From Desulfobacterales bacterium (lineage in GTDB: Bacteria > Desulfobacterota > Desulfobacteria > Desulfobacterales > JAFDCJ01): a stretch of DNA of 9,623 bases. The DNA is taken from contig CP070771.1 of the NCBI GenBank assembly GCA_020345785.1, positions 5,057,510 through 5,067,132 of the forward strand, read 5' to 3'. The position numbers and the translations under genes are program-made. Shown here one piece after another: positions 1-7,905 of this stretch; the stretch's first letter is position 1, and every line of letters begins with the position of its first letter. Below the pieces are notes generated by a model. That model was given only the letters and a program-made list of their open reading frames with translations, was not told the origin of the DNA and did no database searches.

Positions 1-95
1 AACGCGCACACCATCTCATCCGCAAGGCGGTATTTGACGTAGAGACCCTCTTTTTCCGCAGCATAATTTTTGAGCCAGAAAGTTTTCGGGTCATT
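1..95 (-). pseudogene. Possible ArsR-family regulator fragment, cut by the window edge
   Basis: Read on the minus strand from about position 95 leftwards, one frame gives a protein-like stretch ending EKEGLYVKYRLADEMVCA. This resembles the beta-wing and following helix of ArsR/SmtB winged-helix repressors, whose usual pattern is roughly EGLxVxYRLAD. The helix-turn-helix that should precede it is not visible. Further upstream the same frame is open to an ATG at 158-156, but it encodes a low-complexity F/L/N-rich stretch unlike any DNA-binding domain. It is either the remnant of a regulator whose N-terminal half has been lost, or a short gene continuing left of the window. The resemblance is by eye over about 18 residues, so a chance match is possible. 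Confidence 0.35.
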
Positions 96-132
96 GAAAT
101 TAAATAATAAGAAAAAAAACCAAAAATAATTC

Positions 133-138
133 TTGACA
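133..138 (+). promoter_or_regulatory. Candidate -35 box for the operon
   Basis: A perfect TTGACA hexamer sits in the A+T-rich leader about 100 bases before the TetR gene. It is the only consensus -35 hexamer noticed upstream of the gene run. The expected -10 box is poor: at 17-18 bases spacing only CATCGA or ATCGAT is present, while a better TAAAAT (162-167) lies 23 bases away. The promoter may therefore be weak or activator dependent, or the hexamer may be fortuitous. The operator-like repeat at 166-183 would cover the start-site region, which fits repression by the adjacent TetR protein. Confidence 0.35.
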
Positions 139-165
139 AATATTCGCCTATCTGGCATCGATAAA

Positions 166-183
166 ATCGACCGACCGGTCGAT
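166..183. promoter_or_regulatory. Operator-like inverted repeat, probable TetR binding site
   Basis: The sequence ATCGACCGACCGGTCGAT has perfect 7-base arms, ATCGACC and GGTCGAT, around a 4-base centre. A nested perfect 10-base palindrome, CGACCGGTCG, lies at 172-181. It is the only G+C-rich block in an otherwise A+T-rich leader, 55 bases before the TetR start codon and just downstream of the TTGACA hexamer. Autoregulation from a palindrome of this size beside the regulator gene is the usual TetR arrangement. Assignment of this site to this protein is inferred from position. No second copy was seen before dctP or the later genes, which supports control of the whole run from here. Confidence 0.6.
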
Positions 184-237
184 AGGGAAAATTTAATAAC
201 CAATTATAATTAAATGAGATAATAATTATAAAAAATT

Positions 238-798
238 ATGAAAGAAAAAATTAAAAAGTCGGCTATCAAACTTTTCTATAAAAAAGGCTACTTTGCTACC
301 AGCATGAGTACCATTGCGAGGGCCATAGGAATTCAGAAGTCCAGCATTTATCATCACTATCCCACCAAGGAAGATATTCTACTGGATATTTTTAAAACGA
401 CTATGAATGACCTTCAGGATATGCTGCGAAACAAGCTGGATGCTGCCAAGGGCACAAGGGAAAAAATGCAGGCAGCTATTTACTGCCACACCATTTTTCA
501 TATTGAACGACAGCAGGAGGCGATTATTGCAGATAGTGAACTGAGGGGGTTGACAGCACGAAACTACAAAAAAATTATCCAAATGCGGGATGACTATGAA
601 AAGCAGATTCAACGTGTGCTTGAAGAAGGTGTGGCGGATGGTATTTTTGCCGATTTGGACATAAAAGTTATTTCATACGCTATCCTATCTATGTGCACAG
701 GTGTCTGCACTTGGTTCAAAAAAACAGGACGCCTTTCTAAAGAAGAGGTCGCGGATATTTATGCCGTATTAATTCTAAAGGGATTGGCAAAGTCTTGA
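238..798 (+). CDS. TetR/AcrR family transcriptional repressor, KstR2-like ligand domain
   Basis: This 186-residue protein has a TetR-type helix-turn-helix at about residues 8-53, with the typical recognition segment KSSIYHHYPTKEDIL. The C-terminal part carries ELRGL (101-105), RDDYEKQI (117-124) and a final YAVLILKGL segment. That pattern matches TetR regulators such as KstR2 that sense acyl-CoA intermediates in lipid and sterol catabolism. The likely role is an intracellular repressor of this operon, released by a CoA thioester made by the downstream enzymes; the ligand is inferred. The ATG at 238 gives a complete N-terminus but has no clear ribosome binding site. The gene is visibly A+T-richer than the catabolic genes after it. 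A gap of 100 bases separates it from dctP. Confidence 0.9.
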   Translation: MKEKIKKSAIKLFYKKGYFATSMSTIARAIGIQKSSIYHHYPTKEDILLDIFKTTMNDLQDMLRNKLDAAKGTREKMQAAIYCHTIFHIERQQEAIIADSELRGLTARNYKKIIQMRDDYEKQIQRVLEEGVADGIFADLDIKVISYAILSMCTGVCTWFKKTGRLSKEEVADIYAVLILKGLAKS

Positions 799-898
799 TA
801 ATTTGCAGTCCCGTGAGTGTGAACCTGGAAAGGAGGTGGATAAAGAGGATTTTGCCATTAAACCCTTAACCAAAAACAAGACACAAAAGGAGAGAGAA

Positions 899-1936
899 AT
901 GAATAAACTGATTGGGTGTAAGATAACGATCGTCTTCGTATCTATCTTGGGATGTCTGTTCTTATTGGCCTTAATGGCAAGCGAGGCTCAGTGTAAATCC
1001 TACCAATGGAAAATCAGTCAGGGAATTGCCGAAGACCACCCTGCTGCAGCCAGGTGCAAACAGTTTGCCCAGATCGTTGGGGATCAATCCGGCGGTAGGA
1101 TCAAACTGTCCTATTTTCCATCAGGGGCCCTCGGCGACTGGATGGAGCAAATCGAAGCCAATCGAATGGGCACTTTGGAGATCGGACTCAACGCTGGCTC
1201 CACATCCTATGATCCAAGAACCAACCTGATGTTCATGCCCTATCTCTTTGCTACTTGGGATGAAGCCCGGGCTGCAATCGGTACAAAAGGGTGGCTTACC
1301 CCCATATTCGACGACCTGTATTCTCAGATTGGCCTTAAAGTGTTAGGCATCTATTTAAACGCTTGGGATGGAATGGCCTATACCAAACGCGTTGACAAGG
1401 TCGCCAAGGTGCCCAACGACTATTCCGGCATTAAAATGCGGGTTCCACCCATTCGAATTTTTGAAGTTTATGTTCCCACTTTAGGTTTCATATCAACTCC
1501 CATCGCTTACTCTGAGACATTTACCGCCCTTCAGACCGGTATCGTCGATGCGCGATCCGCATGCCCGGCCGTTGAAGCATATGTTATGCGTGATGCGCTT
1601 TCCTACTGGGTGGCTACTCGGGACTGCTTCGAATATTGGTTCTTGACTATCAACAAAAAGCTATGGGATTCGCTGGCCGATGAAGATAAGGCGATCCTAA
1701 ACACTGCTGCCGATAAAGTCATGAGTGATCAGGCGCTTGCGGCTGAAAAAGATGAAATTGAATTCAAGCAAAAACTTATCGATGCGGGAGTAAAAGTTTA
1801 CGAAGTGAATAATAAGGAGTGGGAAGCCGCCGCCAAATTGGTTCGGGCCAAGGCATGGCCGGTTATCCAGGAAGAGCTTCTGGGGTCCGTGCTAATGGAA
1901 AAGGTAAAGGCACATGCAACCAAAATTCCGGACTAA
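899..1936 (+). CDS. dctP: TRAP transporter solute-binding protein, DctP family
   Basis: This 345-residue periplasmic protein captures a carboxylate and delivers it to the DctQM membrane complex for ion-driven uptake. A signal peptide spans residues 1-30 (hydrophobic core about 10-26, likely cleavage after SEA). The mature protein begins near QCKSYQWKIS. The family hallmark GIKMRVP contains Arg181, the residue that normally salt-bridges the substrate carboxylate. It is followed by PIAYSETFTALQTGIVDA (201-218), the classic DctP signature. The ATG at 899 is chosen because AGGAG (888-892) precedes it at good spacing and a signal peptide follows at once. An upstream TTG at 803 would add 32 charged residues before the signal and is unlikely. 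The substrate cannot be read from the sequence; the neighbours suggest an organic acid destined for CoA activation. Confidence 0.93.
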   Translation: MNKLIGCKITIVFVSILGCLFLLALMASEAQCKSYQWKISQGIAEDHPAAARCKQFAQIVGDQSGGRIKLSYFPSGALGDWMEQIEANRMGTLEIGLNAGSTSYDPRTNLMFMPYLFATWDEARAAIGTKGWLTPIFDDLYSQIGLKVLGIYLNAWDGMAYTKRVDKVAKVPNDYSGIKMRVPPIRIFEVYVPTLGFISTPIAYSETFTALQTGIVDARSACPAVEAYVMRDALSYWVATRDCFEYWFLTINKKLWDSLADEDKAILNTAADKVMSDQALAAEKDEIEFKQKLIDAGVKVYEVNNKEWEAAAKLVRAKAWPVIQEELLGSVLMEKVKAHATKIPD

Positions 1937-1953
1937 TGAACATTTGCCGGAAT
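1925..1953 (+). promoter_or_regulatory. Weak stem-loop over the dctP stop codon
   Basis: ATTCCGG (1925-1931) and CCGGAAT (1947-1953) form a perfect 7-base inverted repeat with a 15-base loop that contains the dctP stop codon. It lies 32 bases before the stronger hairpin at 1986-2009. Alone it is weak evidence. Together the two could block 3'-to-5' decay of the dctP part of the transcript. Confidence 0.35.
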
Positions 1954-1985
1954 AATGGGAAATCTGCCGCTATGGTTTAAATGGG

Positions 1986-2009
1986 GAGGGTCGGAAAATT
2001 CCGACCCTC
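1986..2009 (+). promoter_or_regulatory. Strong intergenic hairpin between dctP and dctQ
   Basis: GAGGGTCGGAA (1986-1996) pairs perfectly with TTCCGACCCTC (1999-2009), an 11-base complementary stem with only two bases between the arms, so the real loop is probably four to six bases. No run of T follows, so it is not a standard intrinsic terminator. Its place after the binding-protein gene and before the membrane-subunit genes fits a structure that stabilises upstream mRNA or partly attenuates transcription. Either would make DctP more abundant than DctQ and DctM, as binding-protein transporters usually need. Confidence 0.65.
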
Positions 2010-2036
2010 ACTTTCGGATAAAGATTGGAACGCGTC

Positions 2037-2573
2037 ATGTCACTGAAGACGATCAATCGAATTTTAACGGTTGCGGACAGTTGCATAGATAAAGGGGCGA
2101 CGGCGTTGATCATTTTAGGTGGTGTTTTAATCACACTGACAGTCGTATTGCAGGTGATCCTGAGGTATATTTTCAAGGTGCCGCTTTTCGGCCTGGAGGA
2201 GTTCTCGCGCTTGATTGCCGTGTGGGTCTACTTTCTTGGTGCCATCTTCGGGACCAAATGGGATTCTCATGTACAAGGTGATGTGGCCGGGCGCCTTTTT
2301 CCGACAGAACGTTCCCGTTCGATAATTAAATCAGTGGTCTGGACTCTGAGCCTGTTGGTAAGTGTACTGTTCCTCTATCATTCCACCACCTACAGCATCT
2401 GGCTATACGGAACCGGAGAAAGGACCACAGGTTTGTGGTGGCCGAGAATATACAGTGTCGGTAGCATGCTCTTCGGCGCCTTCTTTATTACCCTCTATAG
2501 CCTTGCCAATGTGGTCAAATATTCAGGGGCAGCCATCAACAGCCTGAAACCCAAACCGGGAGGTGCACCATGA
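2037..2573 (+). CDS. dctQ: TRAP transporter small membrane subunit, DctQ family
   Basis: This 178-residue inner-membrane protein is the small (Q) subunit that pairs with DctM. Four hydrophobic segments fit the family: about 21-42, 57-73, 95-115 and 138-160. The conserved DctQ region is clear after the first helix: LRYIFKVPLFGLEEFSRL (42-59), followed by WVYFLGAIFG (63-72). The start is taken at ATG 2037; a TTG at 2025 in the same frame would add four residues. Neither start has a strong ribosome binding site, which fits lower expression than DctP. The stop overlaps the dctM start as ATGA, indicating translational coupling with the large subunit. Confidence 0.9.
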   Translation: MSLKTINRILTVADSCIDKGATALIILGGVLITLTVVLQVILRYIFKVPLFGLEEFSRLIAVWVYFLGAIFGTKWDSHVQGDVAGRLFPTERSRSIIKSVVWTLSLLVSVLFLYHSTTYSIWLYGTGERTTGLWWPRIYSVGSMLFGAFFITLYSLANVVKYSGAAINSLKPKPGGAP

Positions 2574-3871
2574 CAGTTGTCGTCGTCGTAATGGCTTTGG
2601 TGGTTGTGATCATGCTGCTGGGGGTACCGGTCGGATTTGCATTTGGCCTGGGTGGGTTTGCCATTTTGGCCATTGCCGGGCTTGATCCAAGATTTGCCAT
2701 ACCGGCGGCCTTTCGCAATCTGGAATCATATACGCTGCTGGCCCTTCCTCTTTTTATCATGGCTGGGGGGCTGATGCGCGATGCAGACATCTCACGGCGC
2801 CTCATTGCCTTTACCATGTCTTTTTTGGGACGCATTAAAGGAGGGCTTGGAATGGTGTGTGTGGTGTCGTGTACAATTTTCGGCGCCATTTCAGGTTCGG
2901 CTTCAGCCGCCATCGCCGCTATCGGTTCGGTGATGATACCGGAAATGGTCGATCAAGGATACTCGCGTGGCTACGCCACCGGCCTGGTGGCCGCATCTTC
3001 CATGCTGGCCCTGCTCATTCCACCGAGCATTCCCATGATCGTCTTCGCCATGACGGCGCAGATTTCCATTCTGGCAGCTTTTTTAAGCACGCTGATACCT
3101 GGTATTTTAATGATGACAGCCTATTGTATCATCAACCTGGTCATGAGCCGGCGTATGAAATCGATAAGGGTAGCTCGGAAAATGGCTATGCCCCAGGCGT
3201 TGGGAGAGATCGTGCGCTCTGCAAGGCATGCCGGATTGGCGCTATTTATGCCAGTTCTGGTGCTGGGCGGGATCTACGGCGGGGTTTTTACCCCTACAGA
3301 AGCGGCCGGTATGTCGGCCGTTTACGCGGTTTTCGTTGGTTTTATTTTCTACCGGACAATGAGCCTAAAAGGGATGGGGACCAATATTAAAAACTCCATG
3401 GTGACATCAGGCGTGGTGATGATCTTGCTGTTTTTCATCCTGATGGTGAGTCGAATCATGGTGACCTACCAGGTTCCCCAACAGCTCACAGAATTCATTT
3501 TTGGTTTCACAACCAACAAGTGGCTTGTTCTGTTGATGCTCAACCTCATTCTTCTCTTGATGGGCATGCTGGTGGATGATGTATCCGGAAATATTCTTTC
3601 TGCCGCTATTCTGCTGCCTATTGCAAAATCGGTGGGAATCGATCCGATCCATTTTGCAGCTATTTCGGTCACCAATCTATCTTTGGGCAACATTACCCCT
3701 CCCTGTGCACCCATGCTCTATCTGGCAGGTTTGATCGGCGGCAATTTGCCGCTGAACGAATATGTGAAACCGGCTGGATATTTTATGGTTTTCGGAGCGC
3801 TGCCCGTTATCTTGGCAGTCACCTATGTTCCCGATTTTGCGTTGGTATTGGTCAACTTGTTCTTAAAATAA
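2570..3871 (+). CDS. dctM: TRAP transporter large permease, DctM family
   Basis: This 433-residue multi-spanning inner-membrane protein forms the ion-coupled transport channel of the TRAP system. Family motifs are LALPLFIMAGGLMRDADIS (57-75), FGAISGSASAAIAAIGSVMIP (104-124), LLIPPSIPMI (148-157), GVFTPTEAAG (238-247), VGIDPIHF (355-362) and GNITPPCAPMLY (373-384). The ITPP loop normally reads TPPvG; here it is PPCAP, a small deviation near the substrate and ion site. Length and about a dozen hydrophobic segments match complete DctM proteins. The ATG at 2570 overlaps the dctQ stop by four bases and has GGGAGGTG just upstream. Another gene follows only 23 bases after its stop. Confidence 0.93.
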   Translation: MTVVVVVMALVVVIMLLGVPVGFAFGLGGFAILAIAGLDPRFAIPAAFRNLESYTLLALPLFIMAGGLMRDADISRRLIAFTMSFLGRIKGGLGMVCVVSCTIFGAISGSASAAIAAIGSVMIPEMVDQGYSRGYATGLVAASSMLALLIPPSIPMIVFAMTAQISILAAFLSTLIPGILMMTAYCIINLVMSRRMKSIRVARKMAMPQALGEIVRSARHAGLALFMPVLVLGGIYGGVFTPTEAAGMSAVYAVFVGFIFYRTMSLKGMGTNIKNSMVTSGVVMILLFFILMVSRIMVTYQVPQQLTEFIFGFTTNKWLVLLMLNLILLLMGMLVDDVSGNILSAAILLPIAKSVGIDPIHFAAISVTNLSLGNITPPCAPMLYLAGLIGGNLPLNEYVKPAGYFMVFGALPVILAVTYVPDFALVLVNLFLK

Positions 3872-3894
3872 TTGAAAAGGGAAAGGAGTTTTCA

Positions 3895-4683
3895 TTGGAA
3901 GAGAATGCCGTGCTTTACGAAAACAAAGAAAATGTCGCCATCATCACATTCAATCGGCCGAACCGGCTAAACGCTATCAATGAGGCATTGATCAAAGGTT
4001 TAATTCGTCAGTTGCAGACAGCTCAGAACGATTCCGATGCTCAGTCGGTAATACTGACCGGAGAAGGCAGAGCATTTTGTGCCGGAGAAGATCTGAAGGA
4101 GACATCGTCGGGTAAAAGCTTTGAGCAGTGGACAATCGAAGTAGACGGGTTGCAGGATGTTCAGCGGGTCATTCTCGGACTGGGGAAACCAATGATTGCT
4201 GCCGTCAATGGTTACGCCCTCGGTGGCGGTTTGGAGTTCGCTTTGAGCTGCGACATTCGGATTGCAGCCGAAGACGCCGTGTTTGGTTTTCCCGAAACCG
4301 GCGTAGGACTCACGGTGACGACGGCCGGAACCAAACTGATCACGCAGATTGTTGGCCTTGGAAAAGCCAAGGAGTTGATTCTCACCGGCAGATTCGTAGA
4401 CGCCCACGAGGCGCTTGCCATCGGACTCGTGAACAAAGTGGTGGCGTCTGAGGAACTTCTCGATCAGTCGCTGGAGATGTGTCGTTTGATAAACAAGCGT
4501 TCCCCGCTGGCCTTAAAGCTGTCCCGTATTGCTATCGACCAGGGGATGCATGCAAGCTTTGAACAGATTCTGGAACTTGAAGCCTCTCACCTGTTAACCT
4601 GCATCAATTCAGATGGGCAGCAGGAATTGGTGGACAAGAAACTTAAAAACATGAAGGCAGGAAAAGCTGAAAGCCGACCCTGA
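3895..4683 (+). CDS. Enoyl-CoA hydratase/isomerase family protein (crotonase fold)
   Basis: This 262-residue crotonase-fold enzyme probably adds water across the double bond of an enoyl-CoA in the cytoplasm. The oxyanion-hole segments are AFCAGEDL (60-67) and NGYALGGGLEFA (105-116). Both catalytic glutamates of classical hydratases have counterparts: Glu114 in GGLE and Glu134 in FPETGVG. The loop after the second glutamate reads LTVTTAGTKL where most hydratases have a PGAGGTQRL-type sequence, so substrate or exact reaction may differ. Translation starts at a TTG (3895) with AGGAG at 3884-3888, a good site. Placed between importer and ligase, it may act on the carboxylated product, as 3-methylglutaconyl-CoA hydratase (LiuC) does. 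Isomerase or hydrolase activity is not excluded. Confidence 0.88.
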   Translation: MEENAVLYENKENVAIITFNRPNRLNAINEALIKGLIRQLQTAQNDSDAQSVILTGEGRAFCAGEDLKETSSGKSFEQWTIEVDGLQDVQRVILGLGKPMIAAVNGYALGGGLEFALSCDIRIAAEDAVFGFPETGVGLTVTTAGTKLITQIVGLGKAKELILTGRFVDAHEALAIGLVNKVVASEELLDQSLEMCRLINKRSPLALKLSRIAIDQGMHASFEQILELEASHLLTCINSDGQQELVDKKLKNMKAGKAESRP

Positions 4684-4696
4684 AGAGGTGACGCCA

Positions 4697-6310
4697 ATGT
4701 TGGAAGGTCAATCATACGATGCGGTCTGCCGCAATTTTAGGTGGAAAATCCCCGCGACTTACAATATCGGTGTAGATATTTGCGATAAATGGGCTGAAGG
4801 CGCCAAACGACTGGCGCTCATTTATGTGGGGCCGGATGAAAAAGAGCAACGATATTCCTTCCAGGACCTCAAAAGCCTGTCAAATAAGCTGGCTAATGCC
4901 TTAAGGGCCATTGGCACCGAAAAAGGCGACCGTGTAGGCATTTTGCTCCCTCAATGTCCGGAAACGCTGATCTCCCATATTGCCGTATATAAACTTGGGG
5001 CTATCGCGCTGCCGTTGTTGACGCTATTCGGGCCCATGGCCATTGAATACCGGCTTCAGGACAGCGCTGCCAAGGCGGTGATTACGAACAGTGAAAATTT
5101 GACCAAGATAATGGAAATCCGGGAGCGCTTGCCCGCATTGCAGCTGATCATGGTCGTGGGAGAAGGCGCCGGTGACGGCATCATGGATTTCTGGCAAAGT
5201 GTGTCGGATGGAAAGAGTGATTTTGACCCGGTCCTCACCCGTCCCGACGATCCGGCATTGATCATTTATACGTCGGGTACCACCGGCCAGCCAAAAGGGA
5301 CGCTGCATGCCCATCGCCTGCTTCTTGGTATCATGCCGGGGTTTGAATTTTACCACAACCTCTTTCCCCAAAAGGGGGACCTCATGTATACGCCATTGGA
5401 TTGGGCTTATATCGGAGGATCTTACGATGCGCTTTTTCCCACCTTGCACCACGGTGTGCCCATGCTGGCCTTCAGGCCTCCCAAGTTCGACCCTGAAAAA
5501 GCCTTCTACCTGATGGAAAAATATGCGGTGCGCAATCTCATGGTGGTACCCACGGTTCTTAGAATTATGATGAACAACGTAAAAAATGCAAAAGACCGCT
5601 ACAGGATTCATTTGCGGTCGGTCACCGCGGGTGGTGAAACCCTGGGAGCGGAGTTATACCAGTGGAGCAGGGAGGCGCTGGGTGTGGAGCTGAATGAACA
5701 ATATGGCCAAACCGAGTGTGATCTGGTGATAGGCTTTTGCAGCCGCGTGATGCCCATTGTTCAGGGGGCAATCGGCAAGGCGGTTCCCGGCCATCAGGTG
5801 GAAATCCTGAATCCTGCCGGTGGAATCGCTGCCGCCAATGAAGTGGGAGAAATCTGTGTAAAGCGGCCGGACCCGGTTATGTTTCTTCAATATTGGAACA
5901 ATCCCAAAGCAACCGCTGAGAAATTTACAGGCCAATGGATGAAAACCGGAGATCTTGGGCGCAAAGATGAGAATGACCACTTCTGGTTTACCGGAAGAGC
6001 AGACGATCTCATCGAAAGCGGCGGCTACCGGATTGGTCCGGGGGAGATTGAAGAATGTCTGATGAAGCATGAGGCCGTGGCCTTGGTCTGTGTGGTGGGC
6101 GTGCCGGATCCGGTGAGAGGACAAATTGTCAAAGCATTTATCGTTCCCAGGCCGGGATTCAAACCTGACGGGGTTCTGGAGGAAAGCATTCGCGATCATG
6201 TAAAGGGAAAACTCGAGGCGTACGCCTATCCCCGGGCCATTCAGTTCCTTGAAGAGATGCCCATGACCAAAACCGGCAAGATCCTCAAAAACAAACTCAA
6301 AGAAATGTGA
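4697..6310 (+). CDS. AMP-forming acyl-CoA synthetase (medium-chain type)
   Basis: This 537-residue cytoplasmic ligase converts a free acid, ATP and CoA to acyl-CoA, AMP and pyrophosphate, and is probably the activation step for the imported acid. ANL-superfamily motifs appear in order: P-loop YTSGTTGQPKG (191-201), NEQYGQTE (333-340), TGDLG (417-421), hinge and A8 region GRADDLIESGGYRIGP (433-448), and the C-terminal KTGKILKN with the catalytic lysine at 528. The IESGGYRIGP form and the length are typical of medium-chain or acetyl-CoA-like synthetases. The ATG at 4697 is preferred because AGAGGTG (4684-4690) precedes it; a GTG at 4688 lies inside that site and would add three residues. It starts 13 bases after the hydratase stop. 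The acid used cannot be deduced. Confidence 0.92.
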   Translation: MLEGQSYDAVCRNFRWKIPATYNIGVDICDKWAEGAKRLALIYVGPDEKEQRYSFQDLKSLSNKLANALRAIGTEKGDRVGILLPQCPETLISHIAVYKLGAIALPLLTLFGPMAIEYRLQDSAAKAVITNSENLTKIMEIRERLPALQLIMVVGEGAGDGIMDFWQSVSDGKSDFDPVLTRPDDPALIIYTSGTTGQPKGTLHAHRLLLGIMPGFEFYHNLFPQKGDLMYTPLDWAYIGGSYDALFPTLHHGVPMLAFRPPKFDPEKAFYLMEKYAVRNLMVVPTVLRIMMNNVKNAKDRYRIHLRSVTAGGETLGAELYQWSREALGVELNEQYGQTECDLVIGFCSRVMPIVQGAIGKAVPGHQVEILNPAGGIAAANEVGEICVKRPDPVMFLQYWNNPKATAEKFTGQWMKTGDLGRKDENDHFWFTGRADDLIESGGYRIGPGEIEECLMKHEAVALVCVVGVPDPVRGQIVKAFIVPRPGFKPDGVLEESIRDHVKGKLEAYAYPRAIQFLEEMPMTKTGKILKNKLKEM

Positions 6311-6390
6311 CGACTGAGATTATTGGGAATGCTAAATTTGACGATGTTGAAGCGGCTGTTATTTTAGCGATTTTTTCAAAAAAGCGCTGA
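6307..6390 (+). CDS. Candidate 27-codon mini-ORF, epsilon-subunit-like (speculative)
   Basis: A GTG at 6307 overlaps the ligase stop as GTGA and opens a 27-codon frame ending at TGA 6388-6390. The central part reads GNAKFDDVEAAVILAIF. It resembles the core of actinobacterial acyl-CoA carboxylase epsilon subunits (AccE/PccE), small proteins with a G-N-P-x-P-E-E-L-A-A-L-x-A-V-L pattern that help assemble the alpha-beta holoenzyme. The match is in pattern (GN, two acids, a hydrophobic residue, then AA and an amphipathic helix). Its position directly before the biotin carboxylase gene fits. Against it: the frame is very short, has no good ribosome binding site, and epsilon subunits are known mainly from actinobacteria. 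It may instead be a translated leader or chance. Confidence 0.25.
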   Translation: MTTEIIGNAKFDDVEAAVILAIFSKKR

Positions 6391-6425
6391 ATAGAAGATC
6401 CTTCGTTAAAGGCAATGGAATCTTC
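6378..6425 (+). promoter_or_regulatory. Possible -1 frameshift or translational-coupling signal before the biotin carboxylase
   Basis: A AAA AAG at 6378-6384 is in the correct phase of the mini-ORF starting at 6307 to be a -1 slippery heptamer of the dnaX type. A slip would continue in the exact frame of the biotin carboxylase, which is open from 6351. Nine bases later, GAAGATCC (6394-6401) can pair with GGAATCTTC (6417-6425) through a single bulged A, with a 15-base loop. The stem ends at the base before the carboxylase ATG and buries its only ribosome binding candidate, GGAA (6417-6420). It could stimulate frameshifting, or hide the start until a ribosome ending at 6390 opens it. Confidence 0.3.
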
Positions 6426-7904
<1,479 letters not shown>

Positions 7905-7905
7905 A

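Noticed and set aside
803..898. N-terminal extension of DctP from a TTG codon at 803
   Set aside because: It would put 32 charged residues ahead of a signal peptide and has no suitable ribosome binding site, whereas ATG 899 has one.
5024..5611. A 195-codon minus-strand frame within the acyl-CoA ligase
   Set aside because: It is antisense to the P-loop region of a well-conserved enzyme, and its composition is rich in His, Arg and Gly as typical of reverse-frame artefacts.
6366..6388. AGCG-A-TTTTTT-C-AAAAAA-GCGCT as an intrinsic terminator before the biotin carboxylase
   Set aside because: The stem has a mismatch, is mostly A-T pairs, has almost no loop and is not followed by a T run. The carboxylase genes also lack any visible promoter of their own.
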